In this document: one piece after another, positions 50,865-60,371 of the stretch
How positions within the stretch are numbered: the first letter of the stretch is position 1
Layout of the letters: every line of letters begins with the position of its first letter
Assembly (NCBI GenBank): GCA_027488975.1
Contig: JAIYAQ010000005.1
Span: 19,440-83,439, forward strand
Source of the DNA: Cyanobium sp. E1_MAG_00006
Lineage (GTDB): Bacteria > Cyanobacteriota > Cyanobacteriia > PCC-6307 > Cyanobiaceae
DNA: 64,000 nucleotides
Reading direction: 5' to 3'
Made by a program: the position numbers and the translations under genes
Notes under the pieces: model-generated
The model's database searches: none
Seen by the model: the letters and a program-made list of their open reading frames with translations, nothing else
Told to the model about the DNA's origin: nothing

Positions 50865-52055
50865 ATGGCCAGCCCCACCTTCCCGCGCACCCTGATGCTC
50901 CTGGGCAGCGGTGAACTGGGCAAGGAGGTGGCGATCGCCGCCCAACGGCTCGGCTGCCGCGTGATCGCCGTGGATCGCTACGCCGGCGCCCCGGCCATGC
51001 AGGTGGCGGACGTGGCCGAGGTGGTGGCCATGACCGACCCCGAGGCGCTCAAGGCGGTGGTGCGCCGGCACAAGCCGGACATGCTGATCCCCGAGATCGA
51101 GGCCCTCGCGGTCGATGCTCTGGCGGAGCTGGAAGCCGGCGGCACCACCGTGATTCCCACGGCCCGCGCCACGGCGGTGACGATGAACCGCGACCGCATC
51201 CGCGACCTGGCGGCCACCGAGCTGGGCCTGCGCACCGCCCGCTTCGCCTATGCCGCCAGCGCCGCAGAGCTGGCCGCCGCCGCCGCTCCGCTGGGCTGGC
51301 CTGTGGTGGTGAAACCGGTGATGAGCTCCTCCGGCAAGGGCCAGAGCGTGGTGCAGAGCCCCGAGGGGATCGCCGCCGCCTGGGAGAGCGCCATGGCCGG
51401 CGCCCGCGGCAGCAGTGCCCGCGTGATCGTGGAGGAGTTCCTGCACTTCGAACAGGAAATCACCCTGCTCACCGTGAAGCAGTGGAACGGGCCCACCCTG
51501 TTCTGCCCGCCGATCGGGCATATCCAGGAGCGGGGCGACTACCAGACCAGCTGGCAGCCAGCCCACCTGGAGTGGGAGCAGCTGGCGGCGGCGCAGGCCA
51601 TGGCCCGTCGCGTCACCGACAATCTCGGCGGCGCCGGCCTGTTCGGCGTGGAGTTCTTCGTCTGTCGCACGGCCGCTGGCAGCAGCGAGGTGGTGTTCTC
51701 CGAGCTCTCACCCCGCCCGCACGACACCGGGCTGGTGACGCTGGTGGGCCAGAACCTCAGCGAATTCGAGCTGCACCTGCGCGCCGTGCTGGGGCTGCCG
51801 ATCCCCGAGATCCGTTCCACCGGAGCGGCAGCCAGCCGCGTGATCCTGGCGGAGCAGGCCAGCGATGGCGTGGCCTTCAGCGGCCTGGAGCAGGCCCTGG
51901 CGGAGAGTGATGTGCAGGTTCTGCTGTTCGGCAAGCCCGATGCCCGGCCGCACCGCCGCATGGGCGTGGCCCTGGCCAGCGGCAGCAGCCTGGAGGAGGC
52001 CCGCAACCGCGCCGATCGGGCCGCCGCCGCCATCCGGGTGCTGCCGGGGGCCTGA
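50865..52055 (+). CDS. purT: Formate-dependent phosphoribosylglycinamide formyltransferase
   Basis: ATP-grasp enzyme that uses formate to formylate GAR in purine synthesis. 396 aa from ATG 50865 (MASPTFPRTLMLLGSGELGK). Signatures: LGSGELGKEVAIAAQRLGC, VVKPVMSSSGKGQSVV, SELSPRPHDTGLVTLVGQNL. Upstream frame to 50817 is not family-like. Formate may come from PurU (40.2-41.1 kb). Confidence 0.96.
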   Translation: MASPTFPRTLMLLGSGELGKEVAIAAQRLGCRVIAVDRYAGAPAMQVADVAEVVAMTDPEALKAVVRRHKPDMLIPEIEALAVDALAELEAGGTTVIPTARATAVTMNRDRIRDLAATELGLRTARFAYAASAAELAAAAAPLGWPVVVKPVMSSSGKGQSVVQSPEGIAAAWESAMAGARGSSARVIVEEFLHFEQEITLLTVKQWNGPTLFCPPIGHIQERGDYQTSWQPAHLEWEQLAAAQAMARRVTDNLGGAGLFGVEFFVCRTAAGSSEVVFSELSPRPHDTGLVTLVGQNLSEFELHLRAVLGLPIPEIRSTGAAASRVILAEQASDGVAFSGLEQALAESDVQVLLFGKPDARPHRRMGVALASGSSLEEARNRADRAAAAIRVLPGA

Positions 52056-52120
52056 GATCCGCCAACTCCTCTGGCGGCAAGGGAAGACGGGCCGTAAGGT
52101 GCGGCCACGCCAGCCGCCCG

Positions 52121-53188
52121 ATGACCCAGGCTCAGCCCAATCCCGCACCGCGCCGAACCAGCCGACCGAACCGCGGCCGCAGCCGGGCCGAGCGCCAGCA
52201 GGCTGAGACCGCTGCCCGCAGTGGCGCTGTGACCAGCCTGGCGGAGCAGCGCCGCCAAGGCCGCAGCCGCCGCCGGGCGGAACCCGAGCCCCAGACCCTG
52301 GCCGGCAAGCCAGCGCGGCGGACCCGCAGTGGCCTGCCCCGACTGCCGCTGTTCCTGGCTGGAATCGGACTCGGCTACGGCCTGAACGGCCCCCTGCCCC
52401 ACCTGGCGGCGGGGCTGCTGGCGATGCTGCCCCACCCCAGCGGCATCCTCACCTCCCTGGTAACGCCCGCCGGCATGGGCGATCGCCGCATCGTCGTTCT
52501 AGGCACCGACCACGTCAGCACCAACACCGACGTGATGATGACGGTGCAGCTGAAGGATGGCCGCACCGAACTCACCCAGGTTCCGCGCGATACCTACATC
52601 GACTCAGAGAAGTACGGCGTGATGAAGGCCAACGCGCTCTACAGCAGTGGCGGGCCAGAGATGGTGAAGCAGGAGCTGAGCCGGCTGCTCGATGCCCGCG
52701 TCGACCGCTTTCTGGTGCTCAACCTCGATGCGGTGCAGCGCCTGGCGGATGCCCTCGGCGGCGTCGAGGTGGATGTGCCCAAGCGGATGTACTACGTCGA
52801 CAACAGCCAGGGCCTCTACATCGACCTCTACCCCGGCCGGCAGCTGCTGAAGGGCACCGAGCTGGAGGGATTCCTGCGCTTCCGCCACGACGAGCTGGGC
52901 GACATCGGCCGCATGGAGCGGCAGAAGCTGGTGCTGGCTCAGGTGTTCCGCAAACTGGCCAGCCCCGGCGTGGTGACGCGCCTGCCCGAGCTGATGAAGA
53001 TCGCCGGCAGCGACATGCGCACCGATCTCTCACCGGTGGACATGGGCACCCTGGTGACCGCCATGGCCACCACGAAGCTCAGCTCCAGCCGCCTGGCCGG
53101 AACGCCCTACTGGCACGACGACATCAGCTATTGGCTGCCGGAGGCCACGGCCAATCACGTCCCAGCCGGGCAGGAGCCACCGCTCTGA
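52121..53188 (+). CDS. LytR-CpsA-Psr (LCP) family protein
   Basis: 355 aa. A basic, Arg-rich N-terminus of about 65 residues leads to one hydrophobic segment, then the LCP domain: VVLGTDHVSTNTDVMMTVQL, LTQVPRDTYIDSEKYGVMKA and EGFLRFRHDELGDIGRMERQ with its conserved Arg residues. LCP enzymes move glycopolymers from lipid carriers to peptidoglycan. The substrate is unknown. An O-antigen ligase-like gene elsewhere in the window may belong to the same cell-surface work. Confidence 0.93.
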   Translation: MTQAQPNPAPRRTSRPNRGRSRAERQQAETAARSGAVTSLAEQRRQGRSRRRAEPEPQTLAGKPARRTRSGLPRLPLFLAGIGLGYGLNGPLPHLAAGLLAMLPHPSGILTSLVTPAGMGDRRIVVLGTDHVSTNTDVMMTVQLKDGRTELTQVPRDTYIDSEKYGVMKANALYSSGGPEMVKQELSRLLDARVDRFLVLNLDAVQRLADALGGVEVDVPKRMYYVDNSQGLYIDLYPGRQLLKGTELEGFLRFRHDELGDIGRMERQKLVLAQVFRKLASPGVVTRLPELMKIAGSDMRTDLSPVDMGTLVTAMATTKLSSSRLAGTPYWHDDISYWLPEATANHVPAGQEPPL

Positions 53189-53216
53189 GCCTTCGGCAAC
53201 CGCGGAAGCGCCCGCC

Positions 53217-55367
53217 TCAGCGGCGCAGGAAGCGATGGTGATCGATGCCCTCCAGCACCCCCCAGGCCTGGGGGCGTGAGGCGAAGAACAGCTTGCGGCG
53301 GCGTGGGTGCAGACCCTCGCTGACGGCAGCGTGAGCACCGACCACCACACCGGGGCCGGGACCGCTGAGCAGTTCGCCATCCCCCTGCTGGGCCGCCACC
53401 ACCAGGATCTGCTCGAGAGGCAGCTGCCAGCGCCGAGCCAGGTGACGGATCGCCTCGGCCTTGGAAGCCCGCACAGGCAGCACGTCGAGATACCAGTGGT
53501 TGAACAGATGCGCCCGCGCCGCCAGCTGCCGCTGGCGCAGGCGGCGATGCACCATCTCCAGCACCCCGGCCGGCGGGGGGCGCAGCATGTAGCTCACCTT
53601 GAAGGCCCCCTGCTGCGCCTCGGCCTGCAGCTCCAGCCGGGGCGCCAGGCCAGCCAGGGCCTCCTCCACCGCACGCCGCTGCCAGCCCCTGGCGATGTGG
53701 TCCTGCCAGGCGAGGTCCTGGCTTCCTTCGGGCCCGTAGCGGATCTCGCTGCCGGCCTGAACGATCCACACCCTGGGTTCTGGCAGGTGCAGCTCGCCGT
53801 AGCGCAGGCGCGCCGCCTTGAAGCCGCGACCGCTGAGCAGGCCCAGACCGCTGCCGGAATCGGCCGCCAGACGACGGCGAAGCTCCTCCAGCCCGGCCGG
53901 ATCCGGTGCCTCGAGTGCCACATCCAGGTCCAGCAGCAGCAGTCGCTCCGGCAGAGGCGAGGCGGGCGCCAGACGGGAGGCCGCCGGCAGCGGCACCGTC
54001 GTCGGCAGAGAACCAAGGCCCGCCATCGCCGGAAGGCAATGGCGTTTGCCGTGGCCCAGATAGCTGCACACGTGGGCATCCCAGCTGTAGCTGCGGCTAA
54101 CTGCCTCGAGGCCGTTGTCCCGCCAGCGCCGCCAACGGCTGCCGTCAGCGGCGGCCATCTCTAGGACCTCCTGTAGAGCATCGAGGTCAGTCACATCGAC
54201 CAGCCGACCGTTGGCACAGCGCTGGAGAATGTCGCGGGGACCGCCGTCGTCGGTGGCCACCAGCGGCAGGCCACAGGCAGCCGCCTCAAGGAGCGTGAGC
54301 CCGAAGGGTTCGGTGAGCGCCGGGTTCACAAACACGCCCCCCAGGCCCGCGGCCCAGCGGTAAAGTGCGGGTATATCGGCAGTGCGGTGCTGCTTCGGGT
54401 AGGCGACCCGGCCATAGAGGTCGAAGCGATCTACCAGCTCGAACACCTGCTGAAACAGTTCGCGCTGCTGCTTCTCGAGGGCGACGGGGTCCTCGCGGCG
54501 GCCGAGCACCAGCACAAGGTTGTGGCGCTCCTGCAATAGAGCCGAGCGGCCATAGGCCTCGATCAAGGCCGGGATGTTCTTGCGACGCTCCGCCCGGCAG
54601 ATGGCAAGTAGTGGCGGCAGCTCAGGCTGGCGCAGGAATGGCAGCAGTAAGGTTTCAATTCCTTGCTCCTCGCCGGGGAGTGGCTCCGGTTGGAAACGGT
54701 GGACATCCACCCCCGGCGGCACAGTCACCGCCCGATCGCTGCTAAAGCCGTCGTAGCGGTTGTACTGATGTTCTACCTCCTGGTAGGTGCTGGTCACCAC
54801 CAGGGAACTCTGGGCCAGGGCCTGCTCCTCGGCGGCAATGCGGGCAATAATGGAGTACTGCTGTTCGACCTGCTCGTGAGTGAGACCGCTCGCCAGCAGC
54901 CGGCGCAGCTTTTCACGGCCAAGGGAATGGCCCGTGAAAACCAACGGGATCTCCAGCCGCTGCGACACCAGGGCACCGACATAGCCGGCATCGGCGTAGT
55001 GGGCGTGGATCCAGTCCGGGCGACGGTCCTGGGCCGAAAGCCGAGCGGTGAGCACATCCGCTAGGGCATCGAGATGGGGCCAGAGCAGCTCCTTGCGCAG
55101 GTAGCGGCGCGGCCCAAACGGCAGACGCACGATCGCCGCACCATCCAAAAGATTCTCCTCGGGCTGGGCATAGTCGGCAGAGACGCGTCGGTCCTCGATC
55201 AGGCGTGTGATCACCTCCACCCGCTCCACCTCCGGCCGGGCCGCCAGGCTGCGGATCAGCTCAAGCACATAGGTGGTCTGACCACCGGTGTCGGCATCCC
55301 GCCCGAGCTCCAGATCACGGCCGCGGAACAGGCCATGGAGCTGGAGGTGCAGCAGCTGAAGACCCAC
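53217..55367 (-). CDS. Sucrose-phosphate synthase with an apparently inactive phosphatase-like domain
   Basis: 716 aa. Residues about 1-460 form a GT-B glycosyltransferase (DADTGGQTTYVLELIRSLAA, HAHYADAGYVGALVSQRLEI, the ExxxxxxxE motif EPFGLTLLE at 353-361) that makes sucrose 6-phosphate from UDP- or ADP-glucose and fructose 6-phosphate. Residues about 474-716 are a HAD-type phosphatase-like domain. Motif I is DLDVAL (480-485) with Ala484 in place of Thr. Motif IV reads VAAQQGDGE (657-665), so the Asp of the usual GDSGND is Gln660. A separate active phosphatase is then needed for free sucrose. Sucrose is a salt-stress solute in this group. Confidence 0.9.
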   Translation of the reverse strand: MGLQLLHLQLHGLFRGRDLELGRDADTGGQTTYVLELIRSLAARPEVERVEVITRLIEDRRVSADYAQPEENLLDGAAIVRLPFGPRRYLRKELLWPHLDALADVLTARLSAQDRRPDWIHAHYADAGYVGALVSQRLEIPLVFTGHSLGREKLRRLLASGLTHEQVEQQYSIIARIAAEEQALAQSSLVVTSTYQEVEHQYNRYDGFSSDRAVTVPPGVDVHRFQPEPLPGEEQGIETLLLPFLRQPELPPLLAICRAERRKNIPALIEAYGRSALLQERHNLVLVLGRREDPVALEKQQRELFQQVFELVDRFDLYGRVAYPKQHRTADIPALYRWAAGLGGVFVNPALTEPFGLTLLEAAACGLPLVATDDGGPRDILQRCANGRLVDVTDLDALQEVLEMAAADGSRWRRWRDNGLEAVSRSYSWDAHVCSYLGHGKRHCLPAMAGLGSLPTTVPLPAASRLAPASPLPERLLLLDLDVALEAPDPAGLEELRRRLAADSGSGLGLLSGRGFKAARLRYGELHLPEPRVWIVQAGSEIRYGPEGSQDLAWQDHIARGWQRRAVEEALAGLAPRLELQAEAQQGAFKVSYMLRPPPAGVLEMVHRRLRQRQLAARAHLFNHWYLDVLPVRASKAEAIRHLARRWQLPLEQILVVAAQQGDGELLSGPGPGVVVGAHAAVSEGLHPRRRKLFFASRPQAWGVLEGIDHHRFLRR

Positions 55368-55566
55368 GGAACACCATCACCATCGACTTCATCAATAACC
55401 ACGAATCACAGCCGTGGCGCCTATGCACCGAATGTGATCCCAAAGCGGAGGTCATGCTTCAAACTGAGTGGCACCCATCCGTGACCGCCCGCAACTGGTT
55501 TCCAGCCCAGCGGGATCCAGAGATGATTCAGCGCCGGATTCGGTCGTGCTCACGCCGCCTCCACCC
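55368..55566. other. Intergenic region upstream of sucrose-phosphate synthase and the methyltransferase gene
   Basis: 199 bp holding the divergent promoters of both genes. The stretch around 55370-55430 is AT-richer than its surroundings (for example TCATCAATAACCACG) but I could not fix -35/-10 boxes. No RNA gene is seen. Confidence 0.4.
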
Positions 55567-56267
55567 ATGCAATCCACCCCCGCCCACGACCTCGCGAATC
55601 CGGAACTGCTGGCTGTGATGCCAGGCGTGGAGAGTGTGATCGAGGTGGGCTGCAGCCGCGGCGCCCTGGCCAGCGCCTACAAGCGGGGCAGCACCCCCAC
55701 TGCCACTATCTCGGCATCGAGGTGGATGCCAGCAGCGCCGCCGTGGCGCGCGCGCACTGTGACGCCGTGATGGAGGGCGACATCGAACAGCTGCTCAGCA
55801 GTGGCGCGCTGAGCAACATGCAACCGGCGCAGTGCTGGGTGTTTGGCGACACGCTCGAACATTTGCGCGACCCCTGGCAGACCCTTAGAGCCATCCGAAC
55901 CTTCCTAATCCCTGAAGGGCACGTCTGCGCCTGCATTCCCAACATGCAGCACTGGAGCATCCAGGTGCGCCTCAACACGGGGAACCTGGACTACGCCGAG
56001 AGCGGACTGCTGGATCGGACGCATCTGCGCTGGTTCACGCGCATAACGATGCAGCGGCTGTTTGAGAACAGTGGCTACAGCATCAAACGCATTCTGCCGC
56101 GGATCTTCGAACATCCTCACAACCAGGCCGCCTTGAATCTTGTCGGCCAGTTTGCTGCGGCACTGGGCAACAACGTGGACCAGGCCCGTCAGGATGCACT
56201 GCCGCTGCAATACGTGATCAAGGCCGCGCCGCTCGCCACTTCGCCTGGAGCCGCTTCGCAGCGCTGA
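55567..56267 (+). pseudogene. SAM-dependent methyltransferase gene with a one-base frameshift
   Basis: The first frame starts at ATG 55567 and includes SAM motif I, VIEVGCSRGALASAYKRGS. At the C run 55694-55698 the sense passes to the -1 frame, which continues HCHYLGIEVDASSAAVARAH, FGDTLEHLRDPWQTLRAIRT and SGLLDRTHLRWFTRITMQRL to 56267. One extra C would join them into a protein of about 234 aa of the Methyltransf_23 type. It may be a true lesion, an error or a switch. The end overlaps the convergent glycosyltransferase gene by 50 bp. Confidence 0.75.
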
Positions 56268-56934
56268 TCCAAGCCTGATCAAAGGCCCCACCGCTGCCAT
56301 GAGTCAGGGCAATGGGCCAGGTACCGAGACGCAACCCAGCCGCTCTTGCCGTGTGACAGAAATCGGTGTCGTAGCAGTGGAAGCGGAACTGCGAATCGAA
56401 GCGAACGCCGCTGGAGCGCAGACAACCGGCACGGGCTGCCAGGAACACCCCATCGAGCAGATCACAGGCTGCTGGCGCCGGCCCATACCAATCAGGCCGC
56501 ACCAGATAGGGGTCAAAGTGATTGATGGATCCGGAACGCACGCTTGCGTCGTTGCGCTGGGGCTGCCCCTGTGCATCGAGGCCGTGCCACCAGCCTGGCT
56601 GATCTAAAGGCACACCGGAGGAGCCAACGACGCCAACCACGTCGTACCTCAGCAATGCCTCAGCCAGACGACACCCAAGAAGCCAATCGTGGATATAGAC
56701 GTCGTCGTGAACAAAGACCAGAATTGCTTCATCTTGCTGAGCCTGATCGATAACGCGATTATAAAAATCGCTCAAGCCAACAGCCTCACAACCCACGTTG
56801 GCAGCAAGCAGCACCAATCGAGGCCTGGCCGCCTCGGGGAACGCCTGCAGCGAGCGTCCCAACAAAGTGGCGCGGGCAAAACGCTGCGATGAGGTGGTCG
56901 TGGCGCAGGCCAGGATAAGCGAAGGCTTAATCAC
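56218..56934 (-). CDS. Glycosyltransferase-like protein, GT2-type
   Basis: 238 aa from GTG 56934, which overlaps the uvrB stop. The stretch [20 protein letters not shown] holds a DxD-like motif. [20 protein letters not shown] and [20 protein letters not shown] follow. It resembles glycosyltransferases found in surface glycan or glycopeptide clusters. With the broken methyltransferase it may be a small acquired surface-modification set. Donor and acceptor unknown. Confidence 0.75.
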   Translation of the reverse strand: MIKPSLILACATTTSSQRFARATLLGRSLQAFPEAARPRLVLLAANVGCEAVGLSDFYNRVIDQAQQDEAILVFVHDDVYIHDWLLGCRLAEALLRYDVVGVVGSSGVPLDQPGWWHGLDAQGQPQRNDASVRSGSINHFDPYLVRPDWYGPAPAACDLLDGVFLAARAGCLRSSGVRFDSQFRFHCYDTDFCHTARAAGLRLGTWPIALTHGSGGAFDQAWISAAKRLQAKWRAARP

Positions 56935-58940
56935 GTCTTGCCAACGAGCTTCTGGCGGAGGGTCTTGATGCGATCGCGCAGGTTGGCCGCCTCCTCGAAC
57001 TCCAGATTCTTCGCCGCGGATTTCATTTTATCTTCCAGCTGCTGAATCAGCTCCGGCAGAGAATCCAGCGGGACTTCGTTGTGCACAGCCTGTTCGCTGG
57101 CCTGCTCCAGCTGGTCGTCATTGAGCCGGCGCGACACCTCCAGAAACGCCAAGATCGAATTGCCAGCTCGCTTGCCGGCGGGGGTCGGCGTGATGCCGTG
57201 CTCCTGGTTGTAGGCGTGCTGAATGGCACGGCGGCGCTCGGTTTCCGAAATTGCCTTAGCCATGGAATCGGTGAGGTTGTCGGCGTAGAGCAGGGCCACT
57301 CCCTCGATGTGGCGCGCAGCGCGGCCGATGGTCTGGATCAGGGAACGCTCAGCCCGCAGGAAGCCCTCCTTATCGGCATCGAGTATCGCCACCAGCGACA
57401 CCTCCGGCAGGTCGAGTCCCTCCCGCAGGAGGTTCACCCCCACCAGCACGTCGTACTCGCCGTTGCGCAGGTCCTGGATGATCTCGATTCGCTCGAGCGA
57501 GTGGATCTCCGAGTGCAGATAGCGCACCCGCACGCCGTTCTCCGCCAGGTAGTCGGTGAGGTCCTCAGCCATGCGTTTGGTGAGGGTGGTCACCAGCACC
57601 CGCTCCTGCTTCTCGGCCCGCACACGGATCTCGCCGAGCAGGTCATCGACCTGGCCATCGGTGGGACGCACCTCGACGATCGGATCGAGCACGCCGGTGG
57701 GGCGGATCACCTGCTCCACCACCTGGCCATCGCTCTGGCGCAGCTCCCAGTCGCCGGGGGTCGCACTCACAAAGATGCTCTGGCGCGCCTTCTGCCAGAC
57801 CTCCTCCCCCTTGAGCGGTCGGTTGTCGGCAGCGGAGGGCAGGCGGAAGCCGTGCTCGATCAGCACCTGCTTGCGGCTCTGATCACCGTTGTACATGGCC
57901 TGCAGCTGACTGCAGGTGACATGGCTCTCATCCACCACCAGCAGCCAGTCGTCAGGGAAGTAGTCGATCAGGCATTCGGGCGGCGTGCCGGCTTGGCGAC
58001 CGGCCAGATGGCGGGCGTAGTTCTCGACGCCGTTGCAGTAGCCCACCTGCTCGAGCATTTCCAAGTCATAGGTGGTGCGCTGCTCCAGGCGCTGAGCCTC
58101 CAGCAGCCGGCCCTGACCGTTGAGCACGTCCAGCCGCTCGCGCAGTTCGGTGCGGATCTCCTTGATGGCATCCGCCAGGCGCTCCTTCGGTGTCACGAAG
58201 TGCTTGGCCGGGTAGATGTTGATGCTCTCCAGGCTCTGCATAATTTCGCCGGTGGTGGGGTCGACGTAGCGGATCGCCTCCACCTCATCGCCGAACAGCT
58301 CAATGCGCACCAGCCGGTCTTCGTAGGCCGGGCCGATCTCCAGCACATCGCCGCGCACACGGAAACGACCGCGGGAGATCTCCAGGTCGTTGCGGGAATA
58401 CTGGTTGTTCACCAGGTCCCGCAGGGAACCCCGCAGGTTGAGGGTGTCACCCACCTGAAATTTCACCGCCGCCTTGAGATATTCCGAGGGAATCCCCAGG
58501 CCGTAGATGCAGCTGATCGAGGCCACCACGATCACATCCTTGCGCTCAAACAGGGAGCGCGTCGCCGAGTGCCGCAGCATGTCGATCTCTTCATTGATCG
58601 ACGCCGTCTTGGCGATGTAGGTGTCCGAGACGGGCACATACGCCTCGGGCTGGTAATAGTCGTAGTAACTGATGAAGTACTCAACGGCATTGTTCGGGAA
58701 AAACTCCCGCAGCTCGTTGCAGAGCTGGGCCGCCAATGTCTTGTTGTGGGCCAGCACCAAGGCGGGTCGCCCGGTCTGAGCGATCACGTTGGCGATGGTG
58801 AAGGTCTTGCCGGTGCCGGTGGCCCCCAGCAGGGTCTGATAGCGCTCGCCCCCTTCAACGCCCTGCACCAGCCCAGCGATGGCCGTGGGCTGGTCACCCT
58901 TGGGCTGGTAGGGGGCGTGCAGCTGGAAGGGAATAGGCAT
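56931..58940 (-). CDS. uvrB: UvrABC excinuclease subunit B
   Basis: Nucleotide-excision repair helicase, 669 aa. It has Walker [17 protein letters not shown], the beta-hairpin [12 protein letters not shown], the DESH box [12 protein letters not shown], the helicase motif [10 protein letters not shown] and a C-terminal UVR motif ([20 protein letters not shown]). Full length. Confidence 0.98.
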   Translation of the reverse strand: MPIPFQLHAPYQPKGDQPTAIAGLVQGVEGGERYQTLLGATGTGKTFTIANVIAQTGRPALVLAHNKTLAAQLCNELREFFPNNAVEYFISYYDYYQPEAYVPVSDTYIAKTASINEEIDMLRHSATRSLFERKDVIVVASISCIYGLGIPSEYLKAAVKFQVGDTLNLRGSLRDLVNNQYSRNDLEISRGRFRVRGDVLEIGPAYEDRLVRIELFGDEVEAIRYVDPTTGEIMQSLESINIYPAKHFVTPKERLADAIKEIRTELRERLDVLNGQGRLLEAQRLEQRTTYDLEMLEQVGYCNGVENYARHLAGRQAGTPPECLIDYFPDDWLLVVDESHVTCSQLQAMYNGDQSRKQVLIEHGFRLPSAADNRPLKGEEVWQKARQSIFVSATPGDWELRQSDGQVVEQVIRPTGVLDPIVEVRPTDGQVDDLLGEIRVRAEKQERVLVTTLTKRMAEDLTDYLAENGVRVRYLHSEIHSLERIEIIQDLRNGEYDVLVGVNLLREGLDLPEVSLVAILDADKEGFLRAERSLIQTIGRAARHIEGVALLYADNLTDSMAKAISETERRRAIQHAYNQEHGITPTPAGKRAGNSILAFLEVSRRLNDDQLEQASEQAVHNEVPLDSLPELIQQLEDKMKSAAKNLEFEEAANLRDRIKTLRQKLVGKT

Positions 58941-58994
58941 CGACCCATTCTCGGGCAGTCAGCCCGGGGCTGCGGGCCCCTCTCCGGCCAGAGT

Positions 58995-59423
58995 TCAGGC
59001 CAGCGGCACGCTGCTCATCACGACGGAGGCGCGGGTCATGTCGACATCCAGGCCGAGGATCCGCAGCAGCACCGTGGAGATCACGGCGTAGACCACCGCA
59101 CCCAGAACGGCACTGATCACACCGTTCTTGAGGCGGAAGCCCTTGATCAGCCAGGCGGCCAGCCCGAACAGGATCACCGTGATCACCCAGTTAAAAAGGC
59201 CGGTGATCGGTGCCAGCAGACCACCGAGGCTGGCGACAGCCCAGGGCAGGGCAAGCAGGGCCTTGAGCGGCAGGATCAGCAGCGTGCCCAGCAGGCCGAT
59301 CACCACGGCCGAGAGCAGAGCCACCGGGAAGCTGTCCACCTCGACACCGAGAGGCAGCCAGGCCACGAGCAGCAACACCAGGGCCCGGATCGGCCACTGC
59401 AGCAACCAGACGAAGGAACCCAT
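58995..59423 (-). CDS. Phage holin family 4-type membrane protein (PF04020-like)
   Basis: 142 aa with four hydrophobic segments (LLQWPIRALVLLLVAWLPLG, PVALLSAVVIGLLGTLLILP, NWVITVILFGLAAWLIKGFR, NGVISAVLGAVVYAVISTVL). It belongs to the widespread bacterial holin-like family whose chromosomal members have unknown roles. No phage genes are nearby. A small hairpin lies just upstream of the start. Confidence 0.8.
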   Translation of the reverse strand: MGSFVWLLQWPIRALVLLLVAWLPLGVEVDSFPVALLSAVVIGLLGTLLILPLKALLALPWAVASLGGLLAPITGLFNWVITVILFGLAAWLIKGFRLKNGVISAVLGAVVYAVISTVLLRILGLDVDMTRASVVMSSVPLA

Positions 59424-59432
59424 GACAGCAAA

Positions 59433-59448
59433 GGGAGAGTCGTCTCCC
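59433..59448 (-). promoter_or_regulatory. Short hairpin just upstream of the holin-like gene
   Basis: GGGAGA-N4-TCTCCC, followed on the minus strand by TTT and then the ATG at 59423. It could be the end of the DUF561 transcript or a structure near the ribosome site of the holin-like gene. Confidence 0.35.
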
Positions 59449-59554
59449 GGAAGCTAGACATCGGGCCCTGATCCGGCCGCAGGCGGGATGGCATCGGCTG
59501 CCAATCTCCGCCGGCAGAGTTCAACAGGACCGCACCTGTTCAACGGGCAGCTGT

Positions 59555-60310
59555 TCAGGCCGCCGCCCGCACGCCGGCGCCGAGGGCTTCGCGCAGGCCG
59601 CGAACCACGGCCAGCATCGCCAGTTCATCGCCGAGCCTGTTCACAGCCGAGCCCACACCCACACCGCTGGCACCGGCGGCGATCGCCAGCGGCAGGGTGA
59701 CGGCGGAGAGCCCGGAGGCGCACAGCACCGGCACGCTCACGGCGCGGCTGATGGCGTGGGCGGCTGCCAGGGTGGGGGCTGCCTTCTCGATCAGCCCGAG
59801 GCTGCCGGGGCTGAAGGGCCTGGCGCTGGTGCCGCCCTCGGTCTGAATGATGTCGGCACCGGCGGCCACCAGATCAACGGCCAGCTGCTCCTGCTGATCC
59901 AGCGGCAGCACGTGCGGCACGGTGACACTCAGCACCACCTCGGGCAGCAGCGCCCGGGTGCGGCGGGTGAGGCCCAGCACCTCGGCGGCATCGAAGATGC
60001 GGCCAAGGGGATAGAAGGCGTCGTAGTTGCCGATCTCCACGAGGGCGGCACCGGCCTCCACGGCGGCGGGGAACAGATCGGGATCCACAGCGCTGACGCA
60101 GATCGGCAGACCGGAGGCCTCGGCGGCCAGCCGCACCAGCTCGGGATCACAGGCCACATCGATCAGATCGGCTCCGCCCAGGCCGGCGGCGCGGCTGATG
60201 CGGGCAACGTTCGCGGCATCGAAGTTGGTGAGGCCGGCGATCACCTTGAGGGCCCGACGCTCGGCCAGGGCCGTGCGCAGCGGGGCGGGCAGCTGGGCGA
60301 GACGCGACAT
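59555..60310 (-). CDS. DUF561/Ycf23 family TIM-barrel-like protein
   Basis: 251 aa from ATG 60310 (MSRLAQLPAPLRTALAERRA). Family stretches: LKVIAGLTNFDAANVARISR, GADLIDVACDPELVRLAAEA, GADIIQTEGGTSARPFSPGS and the phosphate-loop-like AIAAGASGVGVGSAVN. Found throughout cyanobacteria and in red-lineage plastids as Ycf23. Function unknown. It is divergent from tilS. Confidence 0.9.
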   Translation of the reverse strand: MSRLAQLPAPLRTALAERRALKVIAGLTNFDAANVARISRAAGLGGADLIDVACDPELVRLAAEASGLPICVSAVDPDLFPAAVEAGAALVEIGNYDAFYPLGRIFDAAEVLGLTRRTRALLPEVVLSVTVPHVLPLDQQEQLAVDLVAAGADIIQTEGGTSARPFSPGSLGLIEKAAPTLAAAHAISRAVSVPVLCASGLSAVTLPLAIAAGASGVGVGSAVNRLGDELAMLAVVRGLREALGAGVRAAA

Positions 60311-60371
60311 GCCGGTCTGGGATTGCAGTGGATCGATTCTCCCACGCTGGGCCTGGCGCCAGGCTGGGGCC

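Noticed and set aside
58995..59423. Prophage signal from a holin-like gene
   Set aside because: The family is widespread on bacterial chromosomes and no phage genes are near.
57081..59471. A 796-codon plus-strand open frame opposite uvrB
   Set aside because: It is antisense to a clear uvrB and a membrane gene, is His/Gln/Leu-rich with no domain, and reflects GC-rich codon bias in the opposite strand.
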